A DNA stretch of 64,000 nucleotides from Georgenia sp. TF02-10 (GTDB lineage: Bacteria; Actinomycetota; Actinomycetes; Actinomycetales; Actinomycetaceae). The notes beneath the pieces are model-generated. The model saw only the letters and a program-made list of their open reading frames with translations, was not told the DNA's origin and did not search any database. The stretch lies in contig NZ_CP094289.1 of NCBI RefSeq assembly GCF_022759505.1, positions 1,364,001 through 1,428,000 on the forward strand, read 5' to 3'. Position 1 is the stretch's first letter, and every line of letters begins with the position of its first letter. A program made the translations under genes and the position numbers. This document shows, piece by piece, positions 8,452-19,876 of this stretch.

Positions 8452-9381
8452 GTGACCGCCGTGCCCGTCCCGACTGCCAGCCACCTACTGGCCGCCCTGG
8501 GCGCCGCCGGCGCGCTCGTCCTGCCCGTCGAGTGCGCCGGCTGCGGGCGGTGGGACGTGGCCCTGTGCCCGGGCTGCGCCGCCCTGCTCGCAGCGGCACC
8601 GGCGCGCTGCGACGCCGACCTGCCCCTGCTCGACGCCGCCGCCGCGTCGATGCCGGTGTGGGCGGTCGGGCCCTACCGGGGCCCGCTCCGGGCGCTGGTG
8701 GTGGCCTGGAAGAATCACCGCCGCCAGGACATCGCCGCCGACCTGCTCGCCGCGGCCCAGGCCACCGCCGCCGGCTGGATCGCCGACCCCGCGGTGCGCG
8801 CCGCCATGGGGCTGTCGGCGGAGTCGCCCCCGCGCCTGGTGCTGGTCGTGCCGGCTCCGTCCGGCTGGCGTCGGCGGTTGGCCCACCGCCTCGTCGTGCT
8901 CGACCTCGCCCAGGCGGTCGCGCGCGGCATCGCGACCGGCCTCCTTGACGCCGCCCCCGCGACCTCACCCGACGCCGCGCCCGTCGCCGCCCCCGGCTCC
9001 GCGCCCGCCGCCACCCCCGATGCCGCAGCCGACGGCCGCACCGAGGTGCTCGTCGTGGACGTGCTGCGCCGGCGCGGGGGCGCCGACCACCAGGCCGGCC
9101 GGGGCGCCCGCGCCCGGGGTGCGAACCGGGCCGGCATGGTGGTGGCGCTGGCCCCGCTGCCTGCCGAGGCCGCCGTCGTCCTGGTGGACGACGTGGTGAC
9201 CACCGGGGCGACGCTGGCCGCCTGCGCGAGCGCCCTGGCCGACGCCGGCAGCCCGCCGCGCGCCGCCTGGGTGCTGGCCGCCGCGCCGCCCCCGCGGCGG
9301 GCCCGCGCAGTTCCGGGCGGTTCCCGTCCTCCCGGCGACCGCCGCCACCCGATGCCGACCACAGTGCCCGCCACGCCCTGA
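8452..9381 (+). CDS. ComF-family phosphoribosyltransferase-like protein
   Basis: A 309-residue ComF/GntX-type protein. It has an N-terminal CxxC...CxxC zinc-finger-like segment (CAGCGRWDVALCPGC) and a C-terminal PRTase fold with the PRPP-binding signature VVLVDDVVTTGATLAAC. An Ala/Pro-rich insertion (about 165-190) interrupts the middle. In competent bacteria ComF helps DNA uptake; in actinobacteria the role is unproven. Start GTG 8452 was chosen because it lies just before the conserved N terminus; GTG 8461 is also possible. It sits before hpf and secA in the usual actinobacterial order (Rv3242c-Rv3241c-secA1). Confidence 0.85.
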   Translation: MTAVPVPTASHLLAALGAAGALVLPVECAGCGRWDVALCPGCAALLAAAPARCDADLPLLDAAAASMPVWAVGPYRGPLRALVVAWKNHRRQDIAADLLAAAQATAAGWIADPAVRAAMGLSAESPPRLVLVVPAPSGWRRRLAHRLVVLDLAQAVARGIATGLLDAAPATSPDAAPVAAPGSAPAATPDAAADGRTEVLVVDVLRRRGGADHQAGRGARARGANRAGMVVALAPLPAEAAVVLVDDVVTTGATLAACASALADAGSPPRAAWVLAAAPPPRRARAVPGGSRPPGDRRHPMPTTVPATP

Positions 9382-9591
9382 GACCTTGGACGTGCCCCGG
9401 CCCGAGACGGACGGCTAACGTTGGTGCATGACGGAGGGGCTCACGATCCGGGGGCCGCGCGAAGGAGCGCGGCGCAGGTCCCGGCGGGCCGCGAAGGAGG
9501 TGGTCGAGACCCCGAGCCGTCGCTGAGAGCGGCGAGCCAGCACACGTCCGGGGCCCTCGTGCCCCTACCAGAACCGATGGAGGTCATCCTC

Positions 9592-10281
9592 ATGGAGATC
9601 GTCGTCAAGGGCCGGAACACCGAGATCGTCGACCGCTTCCGCAGCCACGTGGAGGACAAGCTCGCGAAGATCGAGCAGCTCGCCCCGCGGGCGCAGCGGG
9701 TGGACGTCGAGCTCACCCACGAGCGCAACCCCCGGCTGAGCGACCAGGCGGAGCGGATCGAGATCACCGTCCGGGACAAGGGGCCGGTGATCCGGGCCGA
9801 GGCGTGCGCCTCGAGCGAGTACGGCGCCCTCGACCTCGCCGCCGCGAAGCTCCAGGAGCGGCTGCGCCGGGCCCGTGACCGCCGCAAGGACCACCACCGG
9901 TACGCCACGCCGGCCCCGGTGGACGTCCCGGCGCCGGCCTCCGACGACACCACCGACGACGGCCCCGAGCGGCCCGTCCCGCCCAAGCGCCCCGGGGAGA
10001 GCGTGGAGGCCCAGCTGGGCGACTCCCCGGTCATCGTGCGGCAGAAGCTGCACGAGGCGAGGCCCATGTCGGTGGACCAGGCCCTGTACGAGATGGAGCT
10101 GGTCGGACACCCGTTCTACCTCTTCATCGACGAGGAGACCCGCCAGCCCTGCGCGGTCTACCACCGGCACGGCTGGACCTACGGGGTGATCCGGCTGGAC
10201 ACCGTCGTCGCCACTCCGGCCGCTGCGGCGGGCACGGCCACGGCCGGCCAGGTCAGCGAGGCGGTGCCGACGAGCGCCTGA
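9592..10281 (+). CDS. hpf: Ribosome hibernation-promoting factor, long form
   Basis: A 229-residue long-form HPF/RaiA. The N-terminal domain (1-~105) has the S30AE fold pattern starting MEIVVKGRNTEIVDRFRSHV. A charged linker follows, then the C-terminal dimerisation domain (about 160-215, MSVDQALYEMELVGHPFYLF). Long HPF dimerises 70S ribosomes into inactive 100S particles in stationary phase. Start ATG 9592 is preferred over ATG 9577, because the bases GGAGG at 9579-9583 form an ideal ribosome site for 9592. A ~45-bp repeat tract lies just downstream. Confidence 0.93.
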   Translation: MEIVVKGRNTEIVDRFRSHVEDKLAKIEQLAPRAQRVDVELTHERNPRLSDQAERIEITVRDKGPVIRAEACASSEYGALDLAAAKLQERLRRARDRRKDHHRYATPAPVDVPAPASDDTTDDGPERPVPPKRPGESVEAQLGDSPVIVRQKLHEARPMSVDQALYEMELVGHPFYLFIDEETRQPCAVYHRHGWTYGVIRLDTVVATPAAAAGTATAGQVSEAVPTSA

Positions 10282-10305
10282 GCCTGGTCGATCCCGGTCC
10301 AGGAT

Positions 10306-10428
10306 GAGCACGACGGCGGCCGGGCCGGCCGGACGAGCGACCGGGCCGGCCGGTGAGAACGACGGCGACCGGCCGGCCGGACGAGCGACCGGGCCGGCCG
10401 CTGAGCACGACGGCGACCGGGCCGGCCG
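10306..10428. repeat. Tandem ~48-bp GC-rich repeat, two and a half copies
   Basis: Copies start at 10306, 10355 and 10403 (the last partial). Each begins GAGCACGACGGCGRCCGG and contains two palindromic GGCCGGCC cores plus GACGAGCGACC. The tract follows hpf and ends about 110 bases before the DUF72 gene. The palindromes could fold on either strand and may act as a terminator, but no T-run follows. Confidence 0.7.
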
Positions 10429-10535
10429 TGCGGTCCGCCGATGGGCGGTCGCACGGCCGGCCCCGGCACGTCCCGGGCGGCCCAGCCCCGTCCCGGCGCG
10501 CCGCCGGCACGGCGCCGGACCTAGAGTGCGGGACC

Positions 10536-11492
10536 ATGGCGGGCGTCCACATCGGCATCTCCGGGTGGCGCTACCCGCCCTGGCGCGGGGTGTTCTACCC
10601 GCGCGGACTGCCGCAGCGGCGCGAGCTCGAGTACGTGGCCGGGCGCCTGTCGACGGTGGAGATCAACGGCTCCTTCTACTCCCTGCAGCGGCCGGAGAGC
10701 TACCGGGCCTGGTACGCGCAGACGCCGCCGGGGTTCGTCTTCGCGGTCAAGGGTGGCCGGTTCATCACCCACATGAAGAAGCTGCGCGACATCGAGACCG
10801 CCCTGGCCAACTTCTTCGCCTCCGGCGTGCTCGCCCTCGCCGACAAGCTCGGCCCGGTGCTCTGGCAGCTCCCGCCCGTGCTGGCCTTCGACCACGACCG
10901 CCTCGCCGCGTTCCTGGCCCAGCTGCCCCGCACCACCCTCGCCGCGGCGGACGTCGCCGCCGGGCACGACCAGCGGGTGAAGGAACCGGCCTGGACGAGC
11001 ACCGACGCGGACCGGCCGGTGCGCCACGCGGTGGAGGTGCGGCACGAGAGCTACCGGGATCCGGCGTTCGCCGAGCTGCTCCGCGCGCACGACGTCGCCG
11101 TCGTCGTTGCGGACACGGCGGGCCGGTGGCCGGTGCTGGAGGAGCCGACGACGGACCTGGTGTACGTGCGCCTGCACGGGGACGAGGAGCTTTACACCAG
11201 CGGCTACACCGACGCCGCCCTGGACCGGTGGGCGCAGAAGATCCGTGCGTGGCACGCCGAGGACCGGGAGGTCTACGTGTACTTCGACAACGACGTCAAG
11301 GTCCGGGCACCGTTCGACGCCCTCGCCCTCGCCGGGCGGCTGGCCGATATCGCCGCCGTCCCGGGGTCCGCCACGGCCGGCGGCCCCGAGGCTGAAGCGG
11401 GCTTCGTGGCGGGAGCCGCGTCGGCCGCCGCCCCGGGGACTGCGGCGACCGCCGGCCCGGAGGCACCGGCCGCCGGGACGGAGGTCCGATGA
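10536..11492 (+). CDS. DUF72 family protein
   Basis: A 318-residue DUF72 (YecE-like) protein with a TIM-barrel fold expected from the family. Typical motifs are visible: HIGISGWRYPPWRGVFYP at the start, EINGSFYSLQ, FVFAVKGGRFITH, GPVLWQLPP and YVRLHGDEELY. Biochemical function is not established. It overlaps the udgX gene by 4 bases (ATGA), a sign of coupled translation. Its last ~40 residues are an Ala/Gly/Pro-rich tail. The operon partner hints at DNA metabolism, but that is only context. Confidence 0.9.
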   Translation: MAGVHIGISGWRYPPWRGVFYPRGLPQRRELEYVAGRLSTVEINGSFYSLQRPESYRAWYAQTPPGFVFAVKGGRFITHMKKLRDIETALANFFASGVLALADKLGPVLWQLPPVLAFDHDRLAAFLAQLPRTTLAAADVAAGHDQRVKEPAWTSTDADRPVRHAVEVRHESYRDPAFAELLRAHDVAVVVADTAGRWPVLEEPTTDLVYVRLHGDEELYTSGYTDAALDRWAQKIRAWHAEDREVYVYFDNDVKVRAPFDALALAGRLADIAAVPGSATAGGPEAEAGFVAGAASAAAPGTAATAGPEAPAAGTEVR

Positions 11493-12193
11493 CCAGGGCC
11501 GCGCGCCCGGAGCGGCCGGGCGCCCAGGAGTGGGTGCCGCCCGACGGCGACCTCGCCGCGCTGCGGGCCGCCGCGCCGGGCTGCCGCGGGTGCGAGCTCT
11601 GGGCGGACGCCACCCAGGTCGTCTTCTCCGCCGGGGACGAGCGGGCCCGGATCGTCCTGGTCGGCGAGCAGCCCGGGGACCAGGAGGACCGCCGGGGCGA
11701 GCCGTTCGTGGGCCCGGCCGGCCGGGTCCTGGACGAGGCGCTGGCAGCCGCGGGCATCGACCCGGCCACCGTCTACTCGACCAACGCCGTCAAGCACTTC
11801 CGGTTCGTCGAGCGGGGCAAGCGGCGGCTGCACAAGACCCCGGGGGTCGCGCACGTCGAGGCCTGCCGGCCCTGGCTCGCGGCCGAGCTCGCCGCGGTGC
11901 GCCCGGACGTCGTCGTCTGCCTGGGCGGCACGGCCGCCCGGGCCGTTCTCGGACGGGACGTGCGGATCACCGCCGAGCGCGGCCGGGTCATGCCCGCCGG
12001 CACCGGCGACGGCGACGGCGGCGACAGCGACACCGGCGGGGACGGCACCGGTGACGGCGTCCCGGTCCTGGTCACTACCCACCCGTCGGCGGTGCTGCGG
12101 CTGCGGGGCAAAGAGGGCTGGCAGGAGGCCTTCGACGAGTTCGTCGCCGATCTGCGCACGGCGGCCGCCGTCATCGGTGGCCAGAAGGGCTGA
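11489..12193 (+). CDS. udgX: Uracil-DNA glycosylase-like protein UdgX
   Basis: A 234-residue family-4-like uracil-DNA glycosylase of the UdgX type. Residues 59-75 carry GEQPGDQEDRRGEPFVG, and residues 111-118 carry KRRLHKTP, the UdgX-specific loop. Its histidine, here His115, is known to bond covalently to the abasic sugar after uracil excision. Cysteines at 32, 35 and 126, with another later, fit an iron-sulfur cluster. The C-terminal THPSAVLR motif is present. A Gly/Asp-rich insertion (about residues 170-190) precedes that motif and is unusual. UdgX tightly marks uracil-DNA instead of turning over normally. Confidence 0.92.
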   Translation: MTRAARPERPGAQEWVPPDGDLAALRAAAPGCRGCELWADATQVVFSAGDERARIVLVGEQPGDQEDRRGEPFVGPAGRVLDEALAAAGIDPATVYSTNAVKHFRFVERGKRRLHKTPGVAHVEACRPWLAAELAAVRPDVVVCLGGTAARAVLGRDVRITAERGRVMPAGTGDGDGGDSDTGGDGTGDGVPVLVTTHPSAVLRLRGKEGWQEAFDEFVADLRTAAAVIGGQKG

Positions 12194-12267
12194 GCTCAGT
12201 GTCGCCTAGGCTGACTGATTATGGACGGCGGCAGCGGTGACGACGGAAACGGCAGGCCAGCGCGGCT

Positions 12268-12498
12268 GTGACCAGCCGCGAGCAGGATGCGGTGCGGGTC
12301 TTGTTGTTGGTCGACGGCGCTGCCGAACCCCTGACCGCGTCGATCCGGGACGACGTCGCCCTGGCCGACGCTGTCGGAGTAGTGGAGGGGCAGCTTCGGC
12401 TGCAGAAGCTGGACTTCTGGCTACGGAGTCCCGACTTCCTCGCCGACGAGTTGCTCAACGTCGCCGCCGACGCGCTCGGGGTCGTCCGGATCGCGTGA
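12268..12498 (+). CDS. Small conserved hypothetical protein
   Basis: A 76-residue soluble protein from GTG 12268. The C-terminal half (LRLQKLDFWLRSPDFLADEL) looks like a conserved actinobacterial family of unknown function; the N-terminal half has the form 'AVRVLLLVDGAAEPLT'. It has no signal peptide, membrane segment or known catalytic motif. No strong ribosome site precedes the GTG. It stands alone between udgX and the vapBC module. Confidence 0.6.
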   Translation: MTSREQDAVRVLLLVDGAAEPLTASIRDDVALADAVGVVEGQLRLQKLDFWLRSPDFLADELLNVAADALGVVRIA

Positions 12499-12522
12499 CC
12501 CTCGGCGCCGGACCGGCGACCG

Positions 12523-12978
12523 TTAGTCGGCTGACGCATCGATCTTCCCACCCGGTACGACGACCGAGAATCCTGCCGCCCGCGCGGCATCCGCCTGCCG
12601 CTTGTCATACGTCACGAACTCGGTCGCATTCACACGCTGGGCTGAAGCTACGTGAAGAGCATCGAAAGAGCGAAGGTACTGATCTGGGATGCTCATCGCG
12701 GCTCGTTCGATCCTCCGGTCGATAGGGATCAGGCTGACGCCCGCAAGCGTGTTCGCGACGGCACCCGGCACGTCATCGGCCGTGCCTTCGCGATGGAACC
12801 GCCGCGCGACCTCGACCTCTGTCACCGTCGCGGACACGAGCGCGGCGCCATGGTCGGCGACCGCCGCGTCCAGGTAGTCGACGAGGGCACTGCTCTCATT
12901 CTCGATGAGGACGCGCTTGACGACTGCCGACGTATCGACGTAGACGATCAGATCCTGTCCTCGCGCTCGGTCTCCCAT
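12523..12978 (-). CDS. vapC: VapC-type PIN-domain toxin
   Basis: A PIN-domain ribonuclease of about 151 residues. Catalytic acidic positions are visible: Asp in VYVDTSAVVKR, Glu in VTEVEVARR, Asp in SFDALHVASA and Asp in TYDKRQADA. VapC toxins cut specific RNAs and are held inactive by the cognate antitoxin. The start is unclear. ATG 12978 and GTG 12984 both overlap the antitoxin gene by about 31-37 bases, while the conserved domain begins only about ten residues later. Base composition is less GC-biased than the neighbours, as is common for mobile TA modules. Confidence 0.85.
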   Translation of the reverse strand: MGDRARGQDLIVYVDTSAVVKRVLIENESSALVDYLDAAVADHGAALVSATVTEVEVARRFHREGTADDVPGAVANTLAGVSLIPIDRRIERAAMSIPDQYLRSFDALHVASAQRVNATEFVTYDKRQADAARAAGFSVVVPGGKIDASAD

Positions 12979-13214
12979 TCCCACTCGCTCGTGGGGACCA
13001 GGGACGGTGTCACCCGACGGTACGGCTGTTCCGCCGGCATGAGTTCGCCGTTGTCGATGAGTGCTTGGACGTGGCGCCTCGTGCGGGCTTGCGCATCAGC
13101 AAAGTAAGCGTCCAGCGCGTCTCTGATCACGTCGGCCTGGGACCGGCGGGTACGACGTGCCTCGTCGGCAAGTGCCTTCTCACGTTCCGGGTCGAGGCGG
13201 AGATTCATGGCCAT
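12948..13214 (-). CDS. vapB: VapB-type antitoxin (ribbon-helix-helix)
   Basis: An 88-residue antitoxin encoded just upstream of and overlapping the toxin. The N terminus MNLRLDPEREKALADEA followed by RRSQADVIRDAL has the ribbon-helix-helix pattern used to bind the module's own operator; the C terminus is acidic and should embrace the toxin. ATG 13214 and 13208 are both possible. There is no ribosome site. A TACCGT hexamer ends 5 bases before the ATG, so the mRNA could be leaderless, with a start at or near the A of the ATG. Confidence 0.85.
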   Translation of the reverse strand: MAMNLRLDPEREKALADEARRTRRSQADVIRDALDAYFADAQARTRRHVQALIDNGELMPAEQPYRRVTPSLVPTSEWEWETEREDRI

Positions 13215-13333
13215 GACCGACGGTACCGCTGTGGTCGACGTGGTACTGACTCCCCGCGAGGCGTGGGGGCGCTGGTGCGGAGCGAACTTTGTGGTCGTTC
13301 ACCGCCGTCAGTCCGGCAGTGCAGGATGGCGCC

Positions 13334-14608
13334 ATGACCGACGCGCCCGCCCTCACCCCCGGACAGGCGCGCCGCATCGCCGTCGCCGCCCAGGGCCTGG
13401 ACCGGCCCCGCCCAGCGCCCGGCACCGTCACCATGGCGCACCTGCAGCGGGTGATCGACCGCATCGCGCTGCTCCAGATCGACTCGGTCAACGTGCTCGC
13501 CCGGGCCCACCTGCTCCCGCTGTTCGCCCGGCTCGGCGGCTACGACGTCGCGCTGCTGGACCGGGCCACGGGCCGGGCGCCGCGGCGGCTGGTGGAGTTC
13601 TGGGCGCACGAGGCCTCCTACGTCCCGCCGCGGACCTACCAGCTCCTCCGCTGGCGGATGGATCGCTACCGCCGCCGCAATCACTGGGGCCGCGAGCTCG
13701 CCCACCACTCCGGCCTGGTCGAGGCGGTGCGCGACGTCGTCGCCGAGGCCGGCCCGGTCACCGCCCGGGAGGTGCACGCCGCCCTGGGCCACGCCCGCGG
13801 GGCCAAGGAGCACTGGGGGTGGAACTGGACGCCGGCCAAGCACGCCCTGGAGCACCTGTTCGAGGTGGGCGAGATCGCCGCGGCGTACCGCACCAGCCAG
13901 TTCGAGCGCGCCTACGACCTGACCGACCGCGTGCTGCCCGCCGCGGTCCTGGCCGAGCCGGTGCTGCCCGAGGAGGACGCCGTGCGCGCGCTCGTCGCCC
14001 TCAGCGCGCGCGCGCACGGCGTGGCCAGCGTCCGCTCGCTCGCCGACTACTTCCGGCTGCCGGCGGCGGCGACCGCCCGGGCGGTCGCCGAGCTGGTCGA
14101 CGCCGGCACGCTCGAGCCGGTCACGGTCCGCGGGCTCGGCCGGCCCGCCTACCTGCACGCCGATGCGCGCCGGCCCCGCCGCACCGCCGCCCGCGCCCTG
14201 CTCGCCCCGTTCGACCCGCTCGTCTTCGAGCGCCGCCGCCTGGTGGCCGGCTGGGGCATGCACTACCGGATCGGCATCTACACCCCCGCCGGGCAGCGCA
14301 CCCACGGCTACTACGTGCTGCCGTTCCTGCTCGGGGAGCACCTGGTCGGCCGGGTCGACCTCAAGGCCGACCGGGCCGCCGGGGTGCTGCGGGTGCGGGC
14401 CGCGCACGCCGAGGCACCGGCCGCCGTCCCCGGGCTGCCCGCCACCGGCGGCGGGGCGTGGCCCACGCCGGGGACGGTCGTGACGGAGCTGGCGGCCGAG
14501 CTCGCCGCGCTCGCCCGGTGGCTGGGGCTGGGGGAGGTCGTCGTGGACGCCGACGCCGGCGGTGACCTGGCCGCCCCGCTCGCCGTCCAGCGGGGGCTGC
14601 TCGGCTGA
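13334..14608 (+). CDS. Winged-helix DNA glycosylase of the AlkX/YcaQ (HTH_42) family
   Basis: A 424-residue HTH_42-family protein. The N-terminal part contains [15 protein letters not shown], where Q-I-D fits the QxD catalytic motif of AlkX/YcaQ enzymes that unhook interstrand crosslinks (AlkZ enzymes have QxQ). Further family features are [42 protein letters not shown] and [18 protein letters not shown]. The start ATG 13334 gives [16 protein letters not shown]; an in-frame upstream ATG would add an unrelated peptide. The gene is transcribed toward secA with a gap of about 210 bases. Assignment to AlkX rather than another subtype is by motif only. Confidence 0.85.
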   Translation: MTDAPALTPGQARRIAVAAQGLDRPRPAPGTVTMAHLQRVIDRIALLQIDSVNVLARAHLLPLFARLGGYDVALLDRATGRAPRRLVEFWAHEASYVPPRTYQLLRWRMDRYRRRNHWGRELAHHSGLVEAVRDVVAEAGPVTAREVHAALGHARGAKEHWGWNWTPAKHALEHLFEVGEIAAAYRTSQFERAYDLTDRVLPAAVLAEPVLPEEDAVRALVALSARAHGVASVRSLADYFRLPAAATARAVAELVDAGTLEPVTVRGLGRPAYLHADARRPRRTAARALLAPFDPLVFERRRLVAGWGMHYRIGIYTPAGQRTHGYYVLPFLLGEHLVGRVDLKADRAAGVLRVRAAHAEAPAAVPGLPATGGGAWPTPGTVVTELAAELAALARWLGLGEVVVDADAGGDLAAPLAVQRGLLG

Positions 14609-14820
14609 GGTGAGCCGGGGCACCGCCGGGCCGGCCGTGGCGCCGGTGAACCGGCGCCGCAGCCGGGCGGGGCCGCCGTCGGCGCAGGACCGGGCGCCGT
14701 CGTCCACACCCGCACCCGCCGACGACGACCACCGCCTACCATGGGACCGGGTGCGCCCGGCCGGGGTCACCTGCACCGGGGCGGTCCCCGGTGCCAGGAA
14801 GAGAAGCAGGAGCTCCACGC

Positions 14821-17775
<2,955 letters not shown>

Positions 17776-18045
17776 CCGGATATTCGGCCTTTCACCTGGA
17801 CCATCCCGGTCGGGGCGGAGCCGCGTATCGTGCGGTAATTCACCGATGCACGGCTTCCGGTCGGGAGGCATGCTGAAGGTCACTGCGACAAGATCCGGGG
17901 CGAGATGGTCCGAAGCGCTGCCGGACCAGGTGGGAGGAGCAACCCGTAAGATCGAGGGCACACACATTCATGCATGCAGCTTCAAGGGTCTGCGTAGGTC
18001 CAAATAGGCCAACCACCCCGAGTTTCGTCGTGACCGACGCGCAGG
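17776..18045. other. Lower-GC intergenic stretch after secA
   Basis: About 270 bases with mixed base composition and no ORF that looks like protein. No strong terminator hairpin for secA is visible. It marks the beginning of a lower-GC patch that continues to about 19.3 kb. Confidence 0.4.
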
Positions 18046-18573
18046 TTACGGAATCTGGAACGAGACGTCGTTGACGAGGATCTCGGCTAGCCAAGTATTT
18101 CCTGCGTCAGCCACAGCAACGTAGTCCTCCGCCACGGCCTCCGGCTCAGCCGTGACTGCAGCCTGAAGTAGCGATGCCGAGAACGCGAGCTCAGCGAGCT
18201 CCACCGCACCGTGGCAGCCAGCTTGGTCATTATCGCCGGCACCCTCGACCGTGTCGTAGAAGGCCTCAACCATCTCCTGGTGGTCGGCGGCCCCGCGCGA
18301 GGCAATCACCCGTTCCCAACTGCGTGTTACGAGCGGGGCTACACGCGCGGACGAAGCGCAAATCTGTGCGCCTGCAGCGGCTTCCAGTTGTTCCTGCGTC
18401 AACGTTTGTACGGCAGTGGGATCAGGAGAAGGAGTTGGAGTAGGCGCCGAGGAGGTGGCCTCAGCCGATTGTCCAGTTCCGGCAGGCTCCTCCACCTTTC
18501 GCTCTCCAGCGCAACCACCTACGACCAGTGTTGCTGCTACCAAAAACGAAAGTCCTACTTTTCGAATGTTCAT
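18046..18573 (-). CDS. Small lipoprotein of unknown function
   Basis: A 175-residue predicted lipoprotein. ATG 18573 gives MNIRKVGLSFLVAATLVVGG followed by the lipid-anchored Cys (lipobox VVGGC). A Thr/Pro/Ser-rich linker and a mostly helical, acidic domain follow, with two later cysteines (ICASSAR and AGCHGAV) that could pair. No family is recognised. A GGGGA ribosome site precedes this ATG. The frame is also open to ATG 18678, which would place a second hydrophobic stretch ahead of the lipobox; that reading is less likely. Base composition is clearly lower in GC than secA, suggesting acquired DNA. Confidence 0.7.
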   Translation of the reverse strand: MNIRKVGLSFLVAATLVVGGCAGERKVEEPAGTGQSAEATSSAPTPTPSPDPTAVQTLTQEQLEAAAGAQICASSARVAPLVTRSWERVIASRGAADHQEMVEAFYDTVEGAGDNDQAGCHGAVELAELAFSASLLQAAVTAEPEAVAEDYVAVADAGNTWLAEILVNDVSFQIP

Positions 18574-18789
18574 GGTCCCCATCAACTGTAGTAGAAACGC
18601 GGAAAGCACCGCCAGAACGACGTGCATGCCCCGCCGACTCGATAGCGACGCGGATGTCGGAGTGTCCTCCTCACTCATCCGAGCAGCGTATGCCCGCCAA
18701 GGACTTCTGTCGAGGCTTTGCGCGGCTAACCTAAGTGTGGTTCGCGAAGCAGGTCTCGTGTGCCTCGGGCGAGTGCTGCTCGCGACTGG

Positions 18790-19000
18790 GCCGGGAGGGT
18801 GGGCTGGCCGGATGGGTCGGTTGTCGATCGGTGCCAAACGTGAGATCACCAAGCAGTACGCTGGCGAGGTACGCCGCGGCGGACAAGGGCAGGATTCTTG
18901 ATGAACTGCGGTGCGGGGCCGGGTTGGCGCGGCCAACGCGCGCCGCACCCTGACGGTGCCATGGGGCCGGGGGGCCGAAACGGTTGCGCCGGCCATCTGC
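18790..19000 (+). pseudogene. Frameshifted transposase/integrase relic
   Basis: Three adjacent frames carry consecutive pieces of one protein pattern: REITKQYA, then RYAAADKGRILDEL, then ANARRTLTV. Together they resemble the N terminus of actinobacterial 'integrase catalytic region' transposases (EITR.YA..YA.A.K..KGRILDEL....GW.R.NARR.L). At least two frameshifts separate the pieces and the catalytic domain is absent. The relic lies in the lower-GC patch upstream of the lipoprotein gene. Nothing else recognisable is found between 18,680 and 19,290. Confidence 0.45.
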
Positions 19001-19294
19001 AAAGGGCACCCCTGCCGTCTACGCCATCGGGGCCGAACGACGACTGAACCGCCGCCGCCCGCTGCGCACTCTCGGGGGCAACTAGCGAGGCTCTGCTTAA
19101 CGGGCACATCCTTTGGTAGGTGTTGGCCGACGTGACCCTTCCCCACCGGTGCCGCGCCTCTCCGGAGAGCGGGGCCTCCTCGAACTGATGGGCGTTTGTC
19201 CCGGTCGGAGCCGCCTTCTGCGTTGCTTCCCGACACCCTCGCCACCGGCCAGCCTGCTCAGGCGGCCGCGACCGACGCACCTCACCGACGGCCG

Positions 19295-19876
19295 TCAGCC
19301 GATCTCCAGCGCCGTCGCGCGCCACCGGCCACGGTGCACCTCCAGCCGCACCGCCGCCCCGCGCACCCGCTCGCCGTCGTGCAGGACGACGGCGGCCTCC
19401 ACCGCACCCGGCGCGACCTCGCACACCCGGACCCGGCGCACGATGGCCGGCCGGGTGCGCACGGGCCGGCCCAGGACCCGAACAGCCAGGCCGGCGCGGC
19501 GCGCGAGCGCCTCGTAGAGGTCGGCGGTGAGCCAGCGGCCGAGCTGGGCCGCCGGCCGGACGCCGAGCAGCACCTCCACGCACGAGCGGGCGAGCGCGCC
19601 CGCCCACCGGCCCGGGTCCGGGAGCGGCTCCTCGGCCGTGACCGTGGACGGGGCGCCGGCCGCGCCGGCCGCACCCGCCGGGGCGGCGTCCGCGTCCGGC
19701 GCGGCGGGCTCCGGGGCCGGCCCGGCGAACCGCAGCCGGTCCCAGGGCCGGGCGGTGGATGTGCGGGGCACCTCTGCGGTGCCGACCCCGTGCTCGGGCG
19801 GGCGCACACCGGGCAGGGCACGGCCGGCGACGGTGGGGCGGGTGACGGTGGGGCGGGTGACGGTGGCGGTGCTCAT
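19295..19876 (-). CDS. Rv3235-family protein
   Basis: A 193-residue protein with a low-complexity N terminus containing a TVTRPTVTRPTV repeat and an Ala-rich linker. The C-terminal domain (about 110-193) shows WAGALARSCVEVLLGVRPAA, a basic RRVRVCEV strand and AVRLEVHRGRWRATALEIG. This matches the Rv3235/DUF6459 type found near secA in actinobacteria. The biochemical role is unknown. It overlaps the upstream LysM gene by 4 bases, so the two form one operon. Start ATG 19876. Confidence 0.8.
   Translation of the reverse strand: MSTATVTRPTVTRPTVAGRALPGVRPPEHGVGTAEVPRTSTARPWDRLRFAGPAPEPAAPDADAAPAGAAGAAGAPSTVTAEEPLPDPGRWAGALARSCVEVLLGVRPAAQLGRWLTADLYEALARRAGLAVRVLGRPVRTRPAIVRRVRVCEVAPGAVEAAVVLHDGERVRGAAVRLEVHRGRWRATALEIG

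Noticed and set aside
10306-10428. A CRISPR-like array
   Set aside because: Units are head-to-tail copies with no unique spacers, only two and a half copies, and no cas genes.
13205-14818. A 537-residue minus-strand frame opposite the AlkX-like gene
   Set aside because: The plus-strand protein has clear family motifs; the minus frame is repetitive Gly/Arg/His sequence.
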